The notes under the pieces were generated by a model. That model did no database searches and was not told the origin of the DNA. It saw only the letters and a list, made by a program, of their open reading frames with translations. Shown here in pieces: positions 41,952 through 51,507 of a stretch of 64,000 nt of DNA (positions within the stretch are counted from its first letter, which is position 1; every line of letters starts with the position of its first letter). The stretch comes from Piscicoccus intestinalis NBRC 104926 (GTDB taxonomy: Bacteria; Actinomycetota; Actinomycetes; Actinomycetales; Dermatophilaceae): the NCBI RefSeq assembly GCF_001515525.1, contig NZ_BCNQ01000005.1, forward strand, positions 1 to 64,000, in the 5' to 3' direction. The translations under genes and the position numbers were made by a program.

Positions 41952-44657
41952 TCAGCGGGTGTCGGAGCCGCCCTCCTCCTCGACCGCGGCGCGACCGGCC
42001 TCCAGGCGCGCCACCGGAACCCGGAACGGCGAGCATGAGACGTAGTCGAGCCCGACCTGGTGGAAGAAGTGCACGGAGGCGGGGTCGCCGCCGTGCTCAC
42101 CGCAGACACCGAGGTGCAGCTCGGGCCGGGTCTCGCGGCCCTCCTTGGCGGCCAGCTGCACGAGGCGGCCGACGCCGGTGGTGTCGAGCGACTCGAACGG
42201 GCTGATCTTGAAGATGCCGCGCTCGAGGTAGTTGCTGAAGAACTCGGCCTCGACGTCGTCCCGCGAGAAGCCCCAGGTGGTCTGGGTCAGGTCGTTGGTG
42301 CCGAAGCTGAAGAACTCCGCCGACTTGGCGATGTCGCCGGCCGTGAGGGCGGCGCGCGGCAGCTCGATCATCGTGCCGATCGGGATCTGGGTGAGGTCGA
42401 CCCCGGTGGCCTCGGAGACCTCGGCCTGCACAGCGCGGATCGCGTCCTTCATGATGTCGAGTTCGTGCACGTCGCCGACGAGCGGGATCATGATCTCCGG
42501 CTTGGGGTCGCCGCCGGCCTTGGTGCGCTCGGCCGCGGCCTCGCAGATGGCCCGGGCCTGCATGGTGAACAGACCCTTGATCGACAGGCCGAGGCGCACA
42601 CCGCGCAGACCGAGCATCGGGTTCTGCTCGTGCAGGCGCTCGACGGCGGCCAGCAGCGTCCGGTCCTTCTCGCTGACCTCCTCACCGGACTTGTCGGCCA
42701 CCGCCACGCGGGCCGTCATCTCGGTGAGGTCGGGCAGGAACTCGTGCAGCGGCGGGTCGAGCAGCCGCACGGTGACCGGCAGCCCGTCCATCGCCTCGAA
42801 GATCTCGACGAAGTCGCCTCGCTGCAGGGGCAGCAGCGCGTCGAGCGCGGAGCCGCGCTCCTCGGGCGTGTCGGCGAGGATGAGCCGCTCGACGAGGGCG
42901 CGACGGTCGCCGAGGAACATGTGCTCGGTGCGGCACAGGCCCACACCGGTGGCGCCGAAGCGGCGCGCGCGGGCGGAGTCGGGCCCGTTGTCGGCATTGG
43001 CGCGCACCCCGAGGGCGCGGTGCTTGTCGGCCGCGTCCATGATCCGGGAGACGGCGCGCACGAGGTCGTCGGCCTCGATCTGCTCCGGCGTGAGTTCGCC
43101 CTCGAAGTACTGCACGACGGGCGGCGCCACGACCGGCACCTCGCCGTCGAAGACCTCGCCGGTGGTGCCGTCGATGGAGACGAGGTCGCCGGCCTTGAGC
43201 GTGCGCCCGTCGGGCAGGCCGACGGTGCCGTTCTTCGTGTCGACGTCGAGTTCCTCGGCGCCACACACGCAGGTCTTGCCCATGCCGCGGGCGACGACCG
43301 CGGCGTGGCTCGTCTTGCCGCCGCGGCTGGTGAGGATGCCCTGGGCGGCGATCATGCCGCCCAGGTCGTCGGGGTTGGTCTCGCGGCGCACGAGGATGAC
43401 CCGCTCGCCGGCGGCGGCCCGCTCCACGGCCTCCGCGGAGTTGAACACCATGTGGCCGGTCGCCGCGCCCGGGGAGGCGTTCATGCCCTTGGCGATCTTC
43501 TTCTTCGTGGCGGCCGGGTCGAACTGGGGGAACATCAGCTGGGCGAGCATGTCGCCGTCGACGCGGCGCAGCGCCTCGGCCTCGTCGATGACGCCCTCGT
43601 CGATGAGCTGGCAGGCGATGACGAAGGCCGCGCCCGCGGTGCGCTTACCGACGCGGGTCTGCAGCATCCACAGCTTGCCCTCTTGCACCGTGAACTCGAT
43701 GTCACACAGGTCTTTGTAGTGACCCTCGAGCGTCGACATGATGTTCATCAGCTCGTCGTAGGACTTCTTGTCGAAGCCCTCGAGGTCGGTCAGCGGGATC
43801 GTGTTGCGGATACCGGCGACGACGTCCTCACCCTGCGCATTCTGCAGATAGTCGCCGTACACGCCCTGCGCGCCGGAGGCGGGGTCGCGGGTGAACGCGA
43901 CGCCGGTGCCGGACTTGTCGCCGAGGTTGCCGAAGACCATCGTGCAGACGTTGACGGCCGTACCCAGCTCGGCGGGGATGTTCTCGCGCTTGCGGTAGAG
44001 GATCGCCCGCTCGCTGTTCCAGGAGTTGAAGACGGCGCGCACCGCGGCGAGCAGCTGCTCGCGGGGCTCCTGCGGGAAGTCGTTGCCCGTCTCGTTCTTG
44101 ATGATGCCCTTGAACTTCTCGACGATCTCCTTGAGGTGATCGACCGTGAGTTCGGTGTCGCTGGCCGCGCCGGCGTCGCGCTTGGCCTCGTCCATGACGT
44201 CTTCGAACAGGTCACCCTCGAGCCCGAGCACGGTCTTGCCGAACATCTGCAGCAGGCGGCGGTAGGAGTCGTACGCGAAGCGCGGGTTGCCGGACTGCTT
44301 GGCCAGGCCCTCGACCGAAGTGTCGTTGAGGCCGATGTTGAGCACCGTCTCCATCATGCCGGGCATGGAGAACTTGGCGCCGGAGCGCACGGAGAGCAGC
44401 AGGGGGTCGTCGCCGCCACCGAGCGTCTTGCCGGCCGCCTGCTCCAGGGCCGTGACGTGCTCGTCGATCTCGCCGGCGAGCGATTCGGGCTCTTGACCGG
44501 TGGTCAGGTACTCGCGACATGCGTCGGTCGTGATGGTGAATGTCGGCGGCACCGGGATGCCCATATTGTGCATTTCAGCAAGGTTTGCCCCCTTGCCGCC
44601 TAGTAGGTCTTTGAGGTCCTTGTTGCCCTCTGACAGGTCATAGACATAGGCCGACAT
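41952..44657 (-). CDS. ppdK: Pyruvate, phosphate dikinase
   Basis: The 901-residue enzyme interconverts pyruvate, ATP and phosphate with PEP, AMP and PPi. The N-terminal ATP-grasp domain contains LLGGKGANLAEMHNMGIPVPP. The swivelling domain has GGKTSHAAVVARGMGKTCVCG with the phosphorylated His. The C-terminal PEP/pyruvate barrel has VGLCRTEHMF, MIPLVGDVHEL, GTNDLTQTTWGFSRDD and LHLGVCGEHGGDPASV. ATG 44657 follows GGGAAGGGAC. Length and motifs match full-length bacterial PPDK. It may serve gluconeogenesis or PPi-dependent glycolysis. It is transcribed away from the TPR gene with 120 bp between. Confidence 0.95.
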   Translation of the reverse strand: MSAYVYDLSEGNKDLKDLLGGKGANLAEMHNMGIPVPPTFTITTDACREYLTTGQEPESLAGEIDEHVTALEQAAGKTLGGGDDPLLLSVRSGAKFSMPGMMETVLNIGLNDTSVEGLAKQSGNPRFAYDSYRRLLQMFGKTVLGLEGDLFEDVMDEAKRDAGAASDTELTVDHLKEIVEKFKGIIKNETGNDFPQEPREQLLAAVRAVFNSWNSERAILYRKRENIPAELGTAVNVCTMVFGNLGDKSGTGVAFTRDPASGAQGVYGDYLQNAQGEDVVAGIRNTIPLTDLEGFDKKSYDELMNIMSTLEGHYKDLCDIEFTVQEGKLWMLQTRVGKRTAGAAFVIACQLIDEGVIDEAEALRRVDGDMLAQLMFPQFDPAATKKKIAKGMNASPGAATGHMVFNSAEAVERAAAGERVILVRRETNPDDLGGMIAAQGILTSRGGKTSHAAVVARGMGKTCVCGAEELDVDTKNGTVGLPDGRTLKAGDLVSIDGTTGEVFDGEVPVVAPPVVQYFEGELTPEQIEADDLVRAVSRIMDAADKHRALGVRANADNGPDSARARRFGATGVGLCRTEHMFLGDRRALVERLILADTPEERGSALDALLPLQRGDFVEIFEAMDGLPVTVRLLDPPLHEFLPDLTEMTARVAVADKSGEEVSEKDRTLLAAVERLHEQNPMLGLRGVRLGLSIKGLFTMQARAICEAAAERTKAGGDPKPEIMIPLVGDVHELDIMKDAIRAVQAEVSEATGVDLTQIPIGTMIELPRAALTAGDIAKSAEFFSFGTNDLTQTTWGFSRDDVEAEFFSNYLERGIFKISPFESLDTTGVGRLVQLAAKEGRETRPELHLGVCGEHGGDPASVHFFHQVGLDYVSCSPFRVPVARLEAGRAAVEEEGGSDTR

Positions 44658-44734
44658 GCGGGTCCCTTCCCAACTGAGCGTCCTCTTCGACGCCACGAGC
44701 GTAGGCAGTCACACTATTGGCGCCCGGGGCCCTA

Positions 44735-44763
44735 GGTCCTCAGTTCCCGGGGAACTGGGGACC
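44735..44763 (-). terminator. Hairpin after the TPR gene
   Basis: Near-perfect 14-bp arms (GGTCCTCAGTTCCC / GGGAACTGGGGACC, one mismatch) lie 17 bases beyond the stop of the minus-strand TPR gene and before the ppdK promoter. It probably ends the TPR transcript. Confidence 0.5.
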
Positions 44764-44779
44764 CATGGACGCCGGCCGG

Positions 44780-45196
44780 TCAGCGGGCGCGCTCGCGCAG
44801 GCAGACCATCGATTCGTGCGCCGGCCCGAGGAGCGCCTCGAGGCGGGGCAGCAGGGCGGCGGCCTCGGTGTGCCGGCTGCGCCGCTGCAGCACGCGGGCC
44901 AGCAGCACGCCTGCCTGGGCGTCGGTGGGGTCGGCGTCGAACGCCTCCCGGGCCAGCTCCTCGGCGGCCCCCAACCGGGCGGCGTGGAAGTAGGCGCGGG
45001 CCAACTCGGCACGCACGACACCGACCTGCTCGGGGGCCGACTCCCGCACCTGGGTCAGCAGCGTCTCGAGCACCGGCACCGCCCGACCCGGGCGACGCTG
45101 GTCGAGTAGCTCCTGCGCCCAACGGAACTCGTCGTACTCCGACCACCGCTCCGGGGAGTCGCCCTGGGAGAACGCCGTCACGCGGGTGTTGTCCAT
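44780..45196 (-). CDS. Tetratricopeptide repeat protein
   Basis: The 138-residue protein starts at ATG 45196 with GGAGGAG directly upstream. It is all-helical with TPR-like pairs (FRWAQELLDQRRPGRAVPVL, VRAELARAYFHAARLGAAEE, GVLLARVLQRRSRHTEAAAL), about two and a half repeats. Short cytosolic TPR proteins of this kind are common in Micrococcales. The function is unknown; it probably mediates protein contacts. It ends before a hairpin and is followed by ppdK on the same strand. Confidence 0.75.
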   Translation of the reverse strand: MDNTRVTAFSQGDSPERWSEYDEFRWAQELLDQRRPGRAVPVLETLLTQVRESAPEQVGVVRAELARAYFHAARLGAAEELAREAFDADPTDAQAGVLLARVLQRRSRHTEAAALLPRLEALLGPAHESMVCLRERAR

Positions 45197-45286
45197 CTCT
45201 CCTCCATCGCTACGACTTTGATAGTGGCTCTCAACACGGAGGTCACGGTCGGCATTCCCGCGCAGTGGCCGCACCGCTCAGGCCGC

Positions 45287-46612
45287 TCACGACGGGGCGA
45301 GCATCGCGGTGAGCGCCGCGACGTACATCGCCGGGTCGTCGGCGCCGCACATCTCGCGGGCAGAGTGCATCGACAGCATCGGGGCTCCGACGTCGACGGT
45401 GACCACGCCGGTCAGCGCGGCGCTCATCGGCCCGATCGTCGAGCCGCACGGCAGGTCCGAGCGCACGACGAAGCGCTGCATGGGCACCCCCGCCTGCTCG
45501 CAGGCCAGCGCGAACGCCGCCGCGCCCGGGGCGTCGCTGGCGTAGCGGCCCTTGGCGTTGACCTTGAGCACCGGGCCGCCGTTGATCGCGATGCGGTGTT
45601 CGGGTTCGTGCCGCTCGATGTAGTTGGGGTGGGTCGCGTGCGCCATGTCGGCCGAGCACACGAGGCTGTCCGCGAGGGCCCGGTGCAGGTCCTCCCGGTC
45701 GCCGCCCCGGGAGAGCACGACGCGTTCGAGCAGGGTCGGCAGGAAGCTGCTGAACCCGCCTCGGTCGGTCATCGAACCGATCTCCTCGTGGTCGAACAAC
45801 ACGAGCAGGGGGATGCGCCCGCCGTCGCCGGCCAGCGCGGCGTCGGCGGCGATGAGCGCCTGCACCCCCGCGTAGGCGGTAGCGAGGTTGTCCAGCCGCG
45901 GGGCCGCGACGAGGTCGGCGTCGCGCCCGAATCGCGTGGCGGGCGTGAGGTCGTGGGTCATGAGGTCGTGCGCCAGCACGTCGCGCTCCGGCACCTCGAG
46001 GCGGTCGGCGAGAAAGGCCCGCAGGCTCGGACCGGCTCCGGCGGAGGCGCCCCAGACCGGCGCGAGGTGCTGCTGCTCGTTGAGCCGCACCCCCTCCTGC
46101 GCCGACGCCCGGTCGAGGTGGATCGCCAGATGCGCCACCCGCAGCAGGGGCTCGTCGACGAGCACGAGGCGCTGGGCGATACCGCCGGGCGCCTCGGCGT
46201 CGCGGATCGCGACGCGGCCGGAGAGACCGAGGTCGCGGTCGAGCCACGTCGTGATGAGCGGACCGCCGTACACCTCGACGCCGAGCTGGTCCCACTCCAG
46301 CCGGGTGACATCGGGATTCGGCTTGATCCGCAGGTTCGGGGAGTCGGTGTGCCCGCCGAGCACCCGAAAGCCCGCGCTCGACGGCAGGTCACCGACGGCC
46401 TCGGTCGACCAGGCGGCCAGCGAGCCGGCGCGGCGCACGTAGTGGCGTCCGGAGCCGGGCCAGGGGTCGGTCTCGCGCAGCTCACTGAACCCGGCGGCCT
46501 CCAGCGCGGCGACCGCGGTCTGCACGGCGTGGAACGGGGACGGGGATGCGTCGATGAAGTCGCACAGGCCGGCGACGTGATCGAGACGGGCTGCGGCGTC
46601 GGGCGTCGGCAT
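45287..46612 (-). CDS. M18 family aminopeptidase
   Basis: The 441-residue cytosolic zinc aminopeptidase of the aspartyl-aminopeptidase (ApeB) family. Visible motifs are FIDASPSPFHAV at the N-terminus, GGHTDSPNLRIKP (first zinc-ligand His and Asp), APRLDNLATAYAG (bridging Asp), FDHEEIGSMTDRGG (catalytic Glu-Glu) and HATHPNYIERHEPEHRI with APMLSMHSAREMCG (last His). The length is normal for bacterial M18 enzymes. It starts at ATG 46612 behind GGGGGA. It is divergent from bpa, which also belongs to intracellular protein turnover. Confidence 0.92.
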   Translation of the reverse strand: MPTPDAAARLDHVAGLCDFIDASPSPFHAVQTAVAALEAAGFSELRETDPWPGSGRHYVRRAGSLAAWSTEAVGDLPSSAGFRVLGGHTDSPNLRIKPNPDVTRLEWDQLGVEVYGGPLITTWLDRDLGLSGRVAIRDAEAPGGIAQRLVLVDEPLLRVAHLAIHLDRASAQEGVRLNEQQHLAPVWGASAGAGPSLRAFLADRLEVPERDVLAHDLMTHDLTPATRFGRDADLVAAPRLDNLATAYAGVQALIAADAALAGDGGRIPLLVLFDHEEIGSMTDRGGFSSFLPTLLERVVLSRGGDREDLHRALADSLVCSADMAHATHPNYIERHEPEHRIAINGGPVLKVNAKGRYASDAPGAAAFALACEQAGVPMQRFVVRSDLPCGSTIGPMSAALTGVVTVDVGAPMLSMHSAREMCGADDPAMYVAALTAMLAPS

Positions 46613-46707
46613 TCCCCCACGATACGGACGCGGCGCGGGGAGCAGGAGCTCGCGGGCGCGGGTGGTCCGGGGTGTCGAGTCAGGGGCGGGTCGGGCACGA
46701 TGGGTGG

Positions 46708-47334
46708 ATGACCGATCCGACCTCTGCCCAGCAGCCCGCCTCCGGCGCGGAGCCCGAGGAGCCCGCCCGGGGCGACCGCGAGCGCGTCGTCGTCGTCACC
46801 GAGGGTGGCATGGGGGTGCACGACCCCGAGCAGGACAAGGCCCCGGCCGACCTCATCGAGCAGCCCGCGAAGGTCATGCGGATCGGCTCGATGGTCAAGC
46901 AGCTGCTCGAAGAGGTGCGCAACCAGCCGCTCGACGACAAGGGTCGGGCCCGGCTCGCCGAGGTGCACCGCCGCTCGATCCGCGAGCTCGAGGACGGTCT
47001 GGCGCCCGAGCTCGTCGAGGAGCTGGAGCGGATCAGCCTGCCGTTCACCGAGGACTCCCCCAGCGACGCCGAGCTGCGGATCGCCCAGGCGCAGCTCGTC
47101 GGCTGGCTCGAGGGGCTGTTCCACGGCATCCAGGCGGCGCTGTTCGCTCAGCAGATGGCCGCGCAGCAGCAGCTGCAGCAGATGCGGCGAGCCCTGCCCG
47201 GCTCCGTCGTGCCCGGGCAGCCGGGCCAGCCCGGGCAGCCGGGCCAGCCAAGCGGGCCGGGCCAGCCGGGTCAGCCCGGCCAACCGGGATTCGGAGCGCC
47301 CGGGGACGGCGGCCCCACTGGTCAGTACCTCTGA
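46708..47334 (+). CDS. bpa: Bacterial proteasome activator Bpa
   Basis: The 208-residue protein matches the Rv3780/Bpa family. There is a disordered acidic N-terminus with VVVVTEGGMGVH, then the helical core QPAKVMRIGSMVKQLLEEVR, PLDDKGRARLAEVHRRSIRE and AQLVGWLEGLFHGIQAALFA. A PGQPGQ-rich linker precedes the C-terminal GQYL. In M. tuberculosis the GQYL end docks the dodecameric Bpa ring on the 20S proteasome and allows ATP-independent degradation of unfolded proteins. ATG 46708 was chosen as the start of the conserved acidic N-terminus. It implies that the organism has a Pup-proteasome system. Confidence 0.92.
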   Translation: MTDPTSAQQPASGAEPEEPARGDRERVVVVTEGGMGVHDPEQDKAPADLIEQPAKVMRIGSMVKQLLEEVRNQPLDDKGRARLAEVHRRSIRELEDGLAPELVEELERISLPFTEDSPSDAELRIAQAQLVGWLEGLFHGIQAALFAQQMAAQQQLQQMRRALPGSVVPGQPGQPGQPGQPSGPGQPGQPGQPGFGAPGDGGPTGQYL

Positions 47335-47400
47335 GGCCCGCGTCGCCGGACGCCGTCGAACGCCCCTCAACGCCCCGGCAGCTCACGCCCGGGCGGTCGG

Positions 47401-48852
47401 TCAGGGCTGTGGGGTGCGCTCGGGAGTGGGCTTGGGGCCCCAGACCTCGTCGAGCACGCCGCGGGGGCGCTGCGACAGGTGGTCGAGGTCGAACTCGGCG
47501 TCGGACACGTTCGGCGCCCGGTCGAGGTCGCGCAGGGTCGCCATGGCGTACTTGCCGAGCAGGAACAGCGCGATGAGGTTGACGACCGCCATGAGGGTCA
47601 TCGCGACGTCGGCGAGCGACCACACGGTCGACAGGCTGACGAGGGCGCCGACGACGACGGCGATGACGACGCCGGTGCGCAGCACGATGTCACCGATGCG
47701 CCCGCCGCCGAGGTAGTCGACGTTGATCTCGGCATAGGTCGTGTTGCCGAGCACCGAGGAGAACGCGAACACGAAGACGAGCACGGTCATCACCGGCACC
47801 ACCCAGGTGCCGAGTTCGGAGGCGAGCGCGTTCTGCGTGAGGGCCGCGCCGGCCTGCTCGCGGGTGGTCACGCCGGGGGTGTAGATCTCGGGGCCGGCGA
47901 GCAGGATCATCGTCGCGGTGGCGGTGCACACGATGATCGTGTCGACGAAGACACCGGCGGCCTGGATGAGGCCCTGGTGGGCGGGGTGGCTGACGGTGGC
48001 GGTCGCGGCCGCGTTGGGGGCCGAGCCCATGCCCGCCTCGTTGGAGAACATGCCGCGCTGGACGCCGTTCATGAGGGCTGCGGCCATACCGCCCGCGACG
48101 CCGGCCAGCGCCTGGTCGAGACCGAAGGCGCCGCGGAAGATGTCGGAGATGACCCCGGGCACGGCGGGCAGGCTGGTCAGCACGACGAAGACGGCGAGCA
48201 GGAAGTACACCAGCGCCATGACGGGCGCCACGATCTCGGTGACCCGGGCGATCGACTTCAGCCCGCCGAAGATGATGACGCCGGTGAGGATCGCCAGGCC
48301 GACGGCGGTGACCGTCGGGGAGATCCCGTGACCCGACTCCAGAACGGAGGCGATGGTGTTGGCCTGCACCATGTTGAACGACAGGCCGAAGGTGAAGATC
48401 AGCAGGCACGCGAAGAGGGCGCCGAAGCCGCGTGAGCCCAGGCCGCGCTGGATGTAGTAGGCCGGGCCGCCTCGGAACGTGCCGTCGTGGTGCGGCTGCT
48501 TGTACAGCTGGGCCAGCGTGGCCTCGGTGAACGCGGTCGCCATGCCGATGAGCGCCATGACCCACATCCAGAAGATCGCGCCCGGGCCGCCGAGCGCGAG
48601 GGCGATCGCGACGCCCGCGATGTTGCCGGTGCCGACCCGGCTCGCGAGGCTGATGCAGAACGCCTGGAACGACGAGATGCCCTCGCCCGCGTTCGAGCGC
48701 GACCCGAGGATGACCCGCAGCATCTTGCCGAACGAACGGAACTGCACGCCACGCGACCAGACGGTGAACAGGATTCCGGCGAGCGCCAACATCGGCACCA
48801 GCACGTAGGTGGCCAGGAATTCGTTCAGCGGGCCGGTGATGAAGTCGAGCAC
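47401..48852 (-). CDS. Alanine/glycine:cation symporter (AGCS family)
   Basis: The 483-residue membrane protein has about eleven helices and the AGCS hallmarks: SSFQAFCISLASRVGTGNIAG, IFWMWVMALIGMATAFTEATLAQLYK, FRGGPAYYIQRGLG, RGMFSNEAGMGSAPNAAATA and a late EINVDYLGG. Family members (DagA/AlsT/YaaJ) import alanine or glycine with Na+. It starts at GTG 48852 with GAGGAGGG upstream. It converges on bpa with ~65 bp between. The C-terminal ~40 residues are a soluble tail. Confidence 0.92.
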   Translation of the reverse strand: MLDFITGPLNEFLATYVLVPMLALAGILFTVWSRGVQFRSFGKMLRVILGSRSNAGEGISSFQAFCISLASRVGTGNIAGVAIALALGGPGAIFWMWVMALIGMATAFTEATLAQLYKQPHHDGTFRGGPAYYIQRGLGSRGFGALFACLLIFTFGLSFNMVQANTIASVLESGHGISPTVTAVGLAILTGVIIFGGLKSIARVTEIVAPVMALVYFLLAVFVVLTSLPAVPGVISDIFRGAFGLDQALAGVAGGMAAALMNGVQRGMFSNEAGMGSAPNAAATATVSHPAHQGLIQAAGVFVDTIIVCTATATMILLAGPEIYTPGVTTREQAGAALTQNALASELGTWVVPVMTVLVFVFAFSSVLGNTTYAEINVDYLGGGRIGDIVLRTGVVIAVVVGALVSLSTVWSLADVAMTLMAVVNLIALFLLGKYAMATLRDLDRAPNVSDAEFDLDHLSQRPRGVLDEVWGPKPTPERTPQP

Positions 48853-49028
48853 AGCGCGCCCTCCTCGGGTAGTTCAGCGAATGTTGTCGCTGGAAACTAT
48901 CGGACCCACGTTTCTGAGAGTTTTCACAACCGTCGATGTGACCGATTCGTCACCGGCCACGATGCGGGGCCGACACACCGGAGGCGGGGTCGAGCGCGTG
49001 TCTCGACCCCGCCACCGACTGAGCGATC

Positions 49029-51203
49029 TCAGGCGATCGGGAAGCGCTCCCAAACGCGGTGGTGCCCGAGCAACTCGATGACCTCGACGGCGACCTGCCC
49101 GGAGTCGGTGCCGGCGACCACGCCCGGACCGGCGCCGATCCCGACCGCCGTGAGGGCGTCCTCGGCGTGCACCGCGCCGATCGCCTTGGCGTGCCGGTAC
49201 GCCTCCTGCAACAGCAGGGCGACCCGCGGGTCCAGCGCCGGGCGCTGGGCCACCGGCGCCCCGGCCTTCGCGTCGGAGGCGGGGTGCGCGTCCGCCGCGG
49301 GGGCGGGCGCACCGACGACCAGCACCGCGTCGAACTCCACCGATCGCGCGGCGGCGAACGTGCGCTGCACCGCCACCTCGTCGCCGCCGAGGAACCCGCC
49401 GTGCGGCGCCACGACCAGCGCGGTGATATCGGCGCCGGTCAACTGCTCGACGGCCGTCGCCACGAGCCCAAGGTCGCTGGTCTCGTCGGCGACGATGCCG
49501 ACAACCCGGCCCGCGACCGGGTACGACTCGTCACGCAGCTGCGACAGGGCCGGGCTGAGCCGCTCGTCCGCGGCGGCGCCGGTGGCCTTGGGCGCCGGCA
49601 TCCCGAGGCCCTGTGCGACGGTCTCGCACAGCTGCTCGTCGATGTTCGCGAGCGCCACGAGCTGCCGCTCTCGCACCGTCTGCTCGAAGCACTTGGCGAG
49701 TTCGAACGTGTACGCGGCGGCGACGTGGGCCTGCTCGGTCGGGCTCAGGCTCCGGTAGAACATGCGCGGCTGGGAGAAGTGGTCGGCGAAGCTCTGCGGA
49801 TGACCCCGCCCGACCTCCCCGGAGACGGGCCGGCTGACCTCCACGTACGCGTGCTGCTGCGCGGTGGCCGGGAAGGGGTTGCCGCCGTCGAGGGAGTTCG
49901 GGTGGTACGGCGCCACCCCGGAGTGCACGGCGTGCTGGTGGAAGCCGTCGCGCAGCATATCGTTGACCGGCGCGTGGCTGCGGTTGATGGGGATCTGCGA
50001 GAAGTTCGGGCCGCCCAGGCGGGTCAGTTGCGTGTCGACATAGGAGAACAGCCGCGCCTGCAGCAGCGGGTCGTTGGTCACCTCGATGCCGGGCACGAGG
50101 TGACCGGGGTGGAAGGCGACCTGTTCGGTCTCCGCGAAGTAGTTCGTCGGGTTGGCGTCGAGGGTCATGGTGCCGACGATCTGCACCGGAGCCAGTTCCT
50201 CGGGGATGATCTTCGTCGGGTCGAGCAGGTCGACCCCCTCGAAAACCTCGTCCTCGGTGTCGGGCACGACCTGCAGTCCGAGGTGCCACTGCGGGAAGGC
50301 TCCCGCCTCGATCGCGTCGGCGAGGTCGCGGCGGTGGAAGTCGGGGTCCATGCCCTGGGTGAGCTGGGCCTCCTCCCAGACCATCGAGTGGATGCCGTTG
50401 ACGGGCTTCCAGTGGAACTTGGCCAGGCTCGTCGACCCGTCGTGGTTGCTGAGCCGGAAGGTGTGCACGCCGAAGCCCTCCATCATGCGGAACGAGCGCG
50501 GGATGCCCCGGTCGGACATGTTCCACATCGTCAGGTGCTGCGCCTCGGTGTGCAGGGAGACGAAGTCCCAGAACGTGTCGTGGGCGCTCTGCGCCTGCGG
50601 GATCTCCCGGTCCGGGTGGGGTTTGCCGGCGTGCACGATGTCGGGAAACTTGATGCCGTCCTGGATGAAGAAGACCGGCATGTTGTTGCCGACCAGGTCG
50701 AAGGTGCCCTGAGTCGTGTAGAACTTCGTCGCGAAGCCGCGGGTGTCGCGCACGGTGTCGGCCGAGCCGCGCGAGCCGAGCACGGTGGAGAACCGCACGA
50801 ACACTGGCGTCGTCGCGTTCTCCTCGAGAAAGCCGGCGCGGCACACGGAGGCGGCGTTGCCGTTGGCCACGAACGTGCCGTGGGCGGCGGCGCCGCGGGC
50901 GTGCACGACCCGCTCGGGGATGCGCTCGTGGTCGAAGTGCGTGATCTTCTCGCGCAGGTGGTGGTCCATGAGCAGCGTCGGGCCGCGCCGACCGGCCTTG
51001 AGGGAGTGGTCGGTGTCGGGCAGGCGCAGCCCCTGCGAGGTCGTCAGGTACTCGCCGCGCTGGGCGCGGGCGTCGGCGGGCTGGTCGCCGTTGGTGCCGG
51101 TGGCGCTGATCGGGCGGGGCGCGCGCTGGTCGGGCTTGGGGGGCAGCGGTCCGCGGGGGTCGCGGGGTTCGTCGAAGGACGGGGAGGATGCGTCGGCGGG
51201 CAT
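49029..51203 (-). CDS. katE: Large-subunit monofunctional catalase (HPII/KatE type)
   Basis: The 724-residue haem catalase carries active-site His in RVVHARGAAAHGTF, Asn in FDLVGNNMPVFF and haem-ligand Tyr in RLFSYVDTQLTRLGGPNF. The extra C-terminal ~160 residues (YPVAGRVVGIVADETSDLGL, ALVVAPHGG) form the flavodoxin/GATase1-like domain that defines large-subunit catalases. It starts at ATG 51203 with AGGAGC upstream. A second, small-subunit catalase is encoded at 59625, so the window carries two different catalases; KatE types are often stationary-phase enzymes. Confidence 0.93.
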   Translation of the reverse strand: MPADASSPSFDEPRDPRGPLPPKPDQRAPRPISATGTNGDQPADARAQRGEYLTTSQGLRLPDTDHSLKAGRRGPTLLMDHHLREKITHFDHERIPERVVHARGAAAHGTFVANGNAASVCRAGFLEENATTPVFVRFSTVLGSRGSADTVRDTRGFATKFYTTQGTFDLVGNNMPVFFIQDGIKFPDIVHAGKPHPDREIPQAQSAHDTFWDFVSLHTEAQHLTMWNMSDRGIPRSFRMMEGFGVHTFRLSNHDGSTSLAKFHWKPVNGIHSMVWEEAQLTQGMDPDFHRRDLADAIEAGAFPQWHLGLQVVPDTEDEVFEGVDLLDPTKIIPEELAPVQIVGTMTLDANPTNYFAETEQVAFHPGHLVPGIEVTNDPLLQARLFSYVDTQLTRLGGPNFSQIPINRSHAPVNDMLRDGFHQHAVHSGVAPYHPNSLDGGNPFPATAQQHAYVEVSRPVSGEVGRGHPQSFADHFSQPRMFYRSLSPTEQAHVAAAYTFELAKCFEQTVRERQLVALANIDEQLCETVAQGLGMPAPKATGAAADERLSPALSQLRDESYPVAGRVVGIVADETSDLGLVATAVEQLTGADITALVVAPHGGFLGGDEVAVQRTFAAARSVEFDAVLVVGAPAPAADAHPASDAKAGAPVAQRPALDPRVALLLQEAYRHAKAIGAVHAEDALTAVGIGAGPGVVAGTDSGQVAVEVIELLGHHRVWERFPIA

Positions 51204-51507
51204 AACGGGCTCCTGTACTGCGTCGGTGCGACACGTTCAGGCCCGAGGTCCGGCTCAGAGGGGACGGCGCGGACGGCAAAGGGTCGACCGACTCGACGCC
51301 AGAGCGCGACCGGCGTGCGACCGACAAGCGACCGACGTGCGACCGATTCGGACTCCCGGGCGGCACGAACGGCCGGGGCTGGACCGCGCGTGGAAAACGA
51401 GGTCGGCCGGTGGCCGCCTCGACTTCCCCTTGCCCTATCGCGCGCCGGTCATGCGCCGGAGTCGGATCAATCCCGGCTTCGGGTCACACCGGGCCGGTGC
51501 TGCCGGC

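Noticed and set aside
42060-44603. 847-codon plus-strand frame opposite ppdK
   Set aside because: Antisense shadow of a textbook PPDK; composition (Leu/Ala/Gly/Glu/His) is typical of such frames and no domain is visible.
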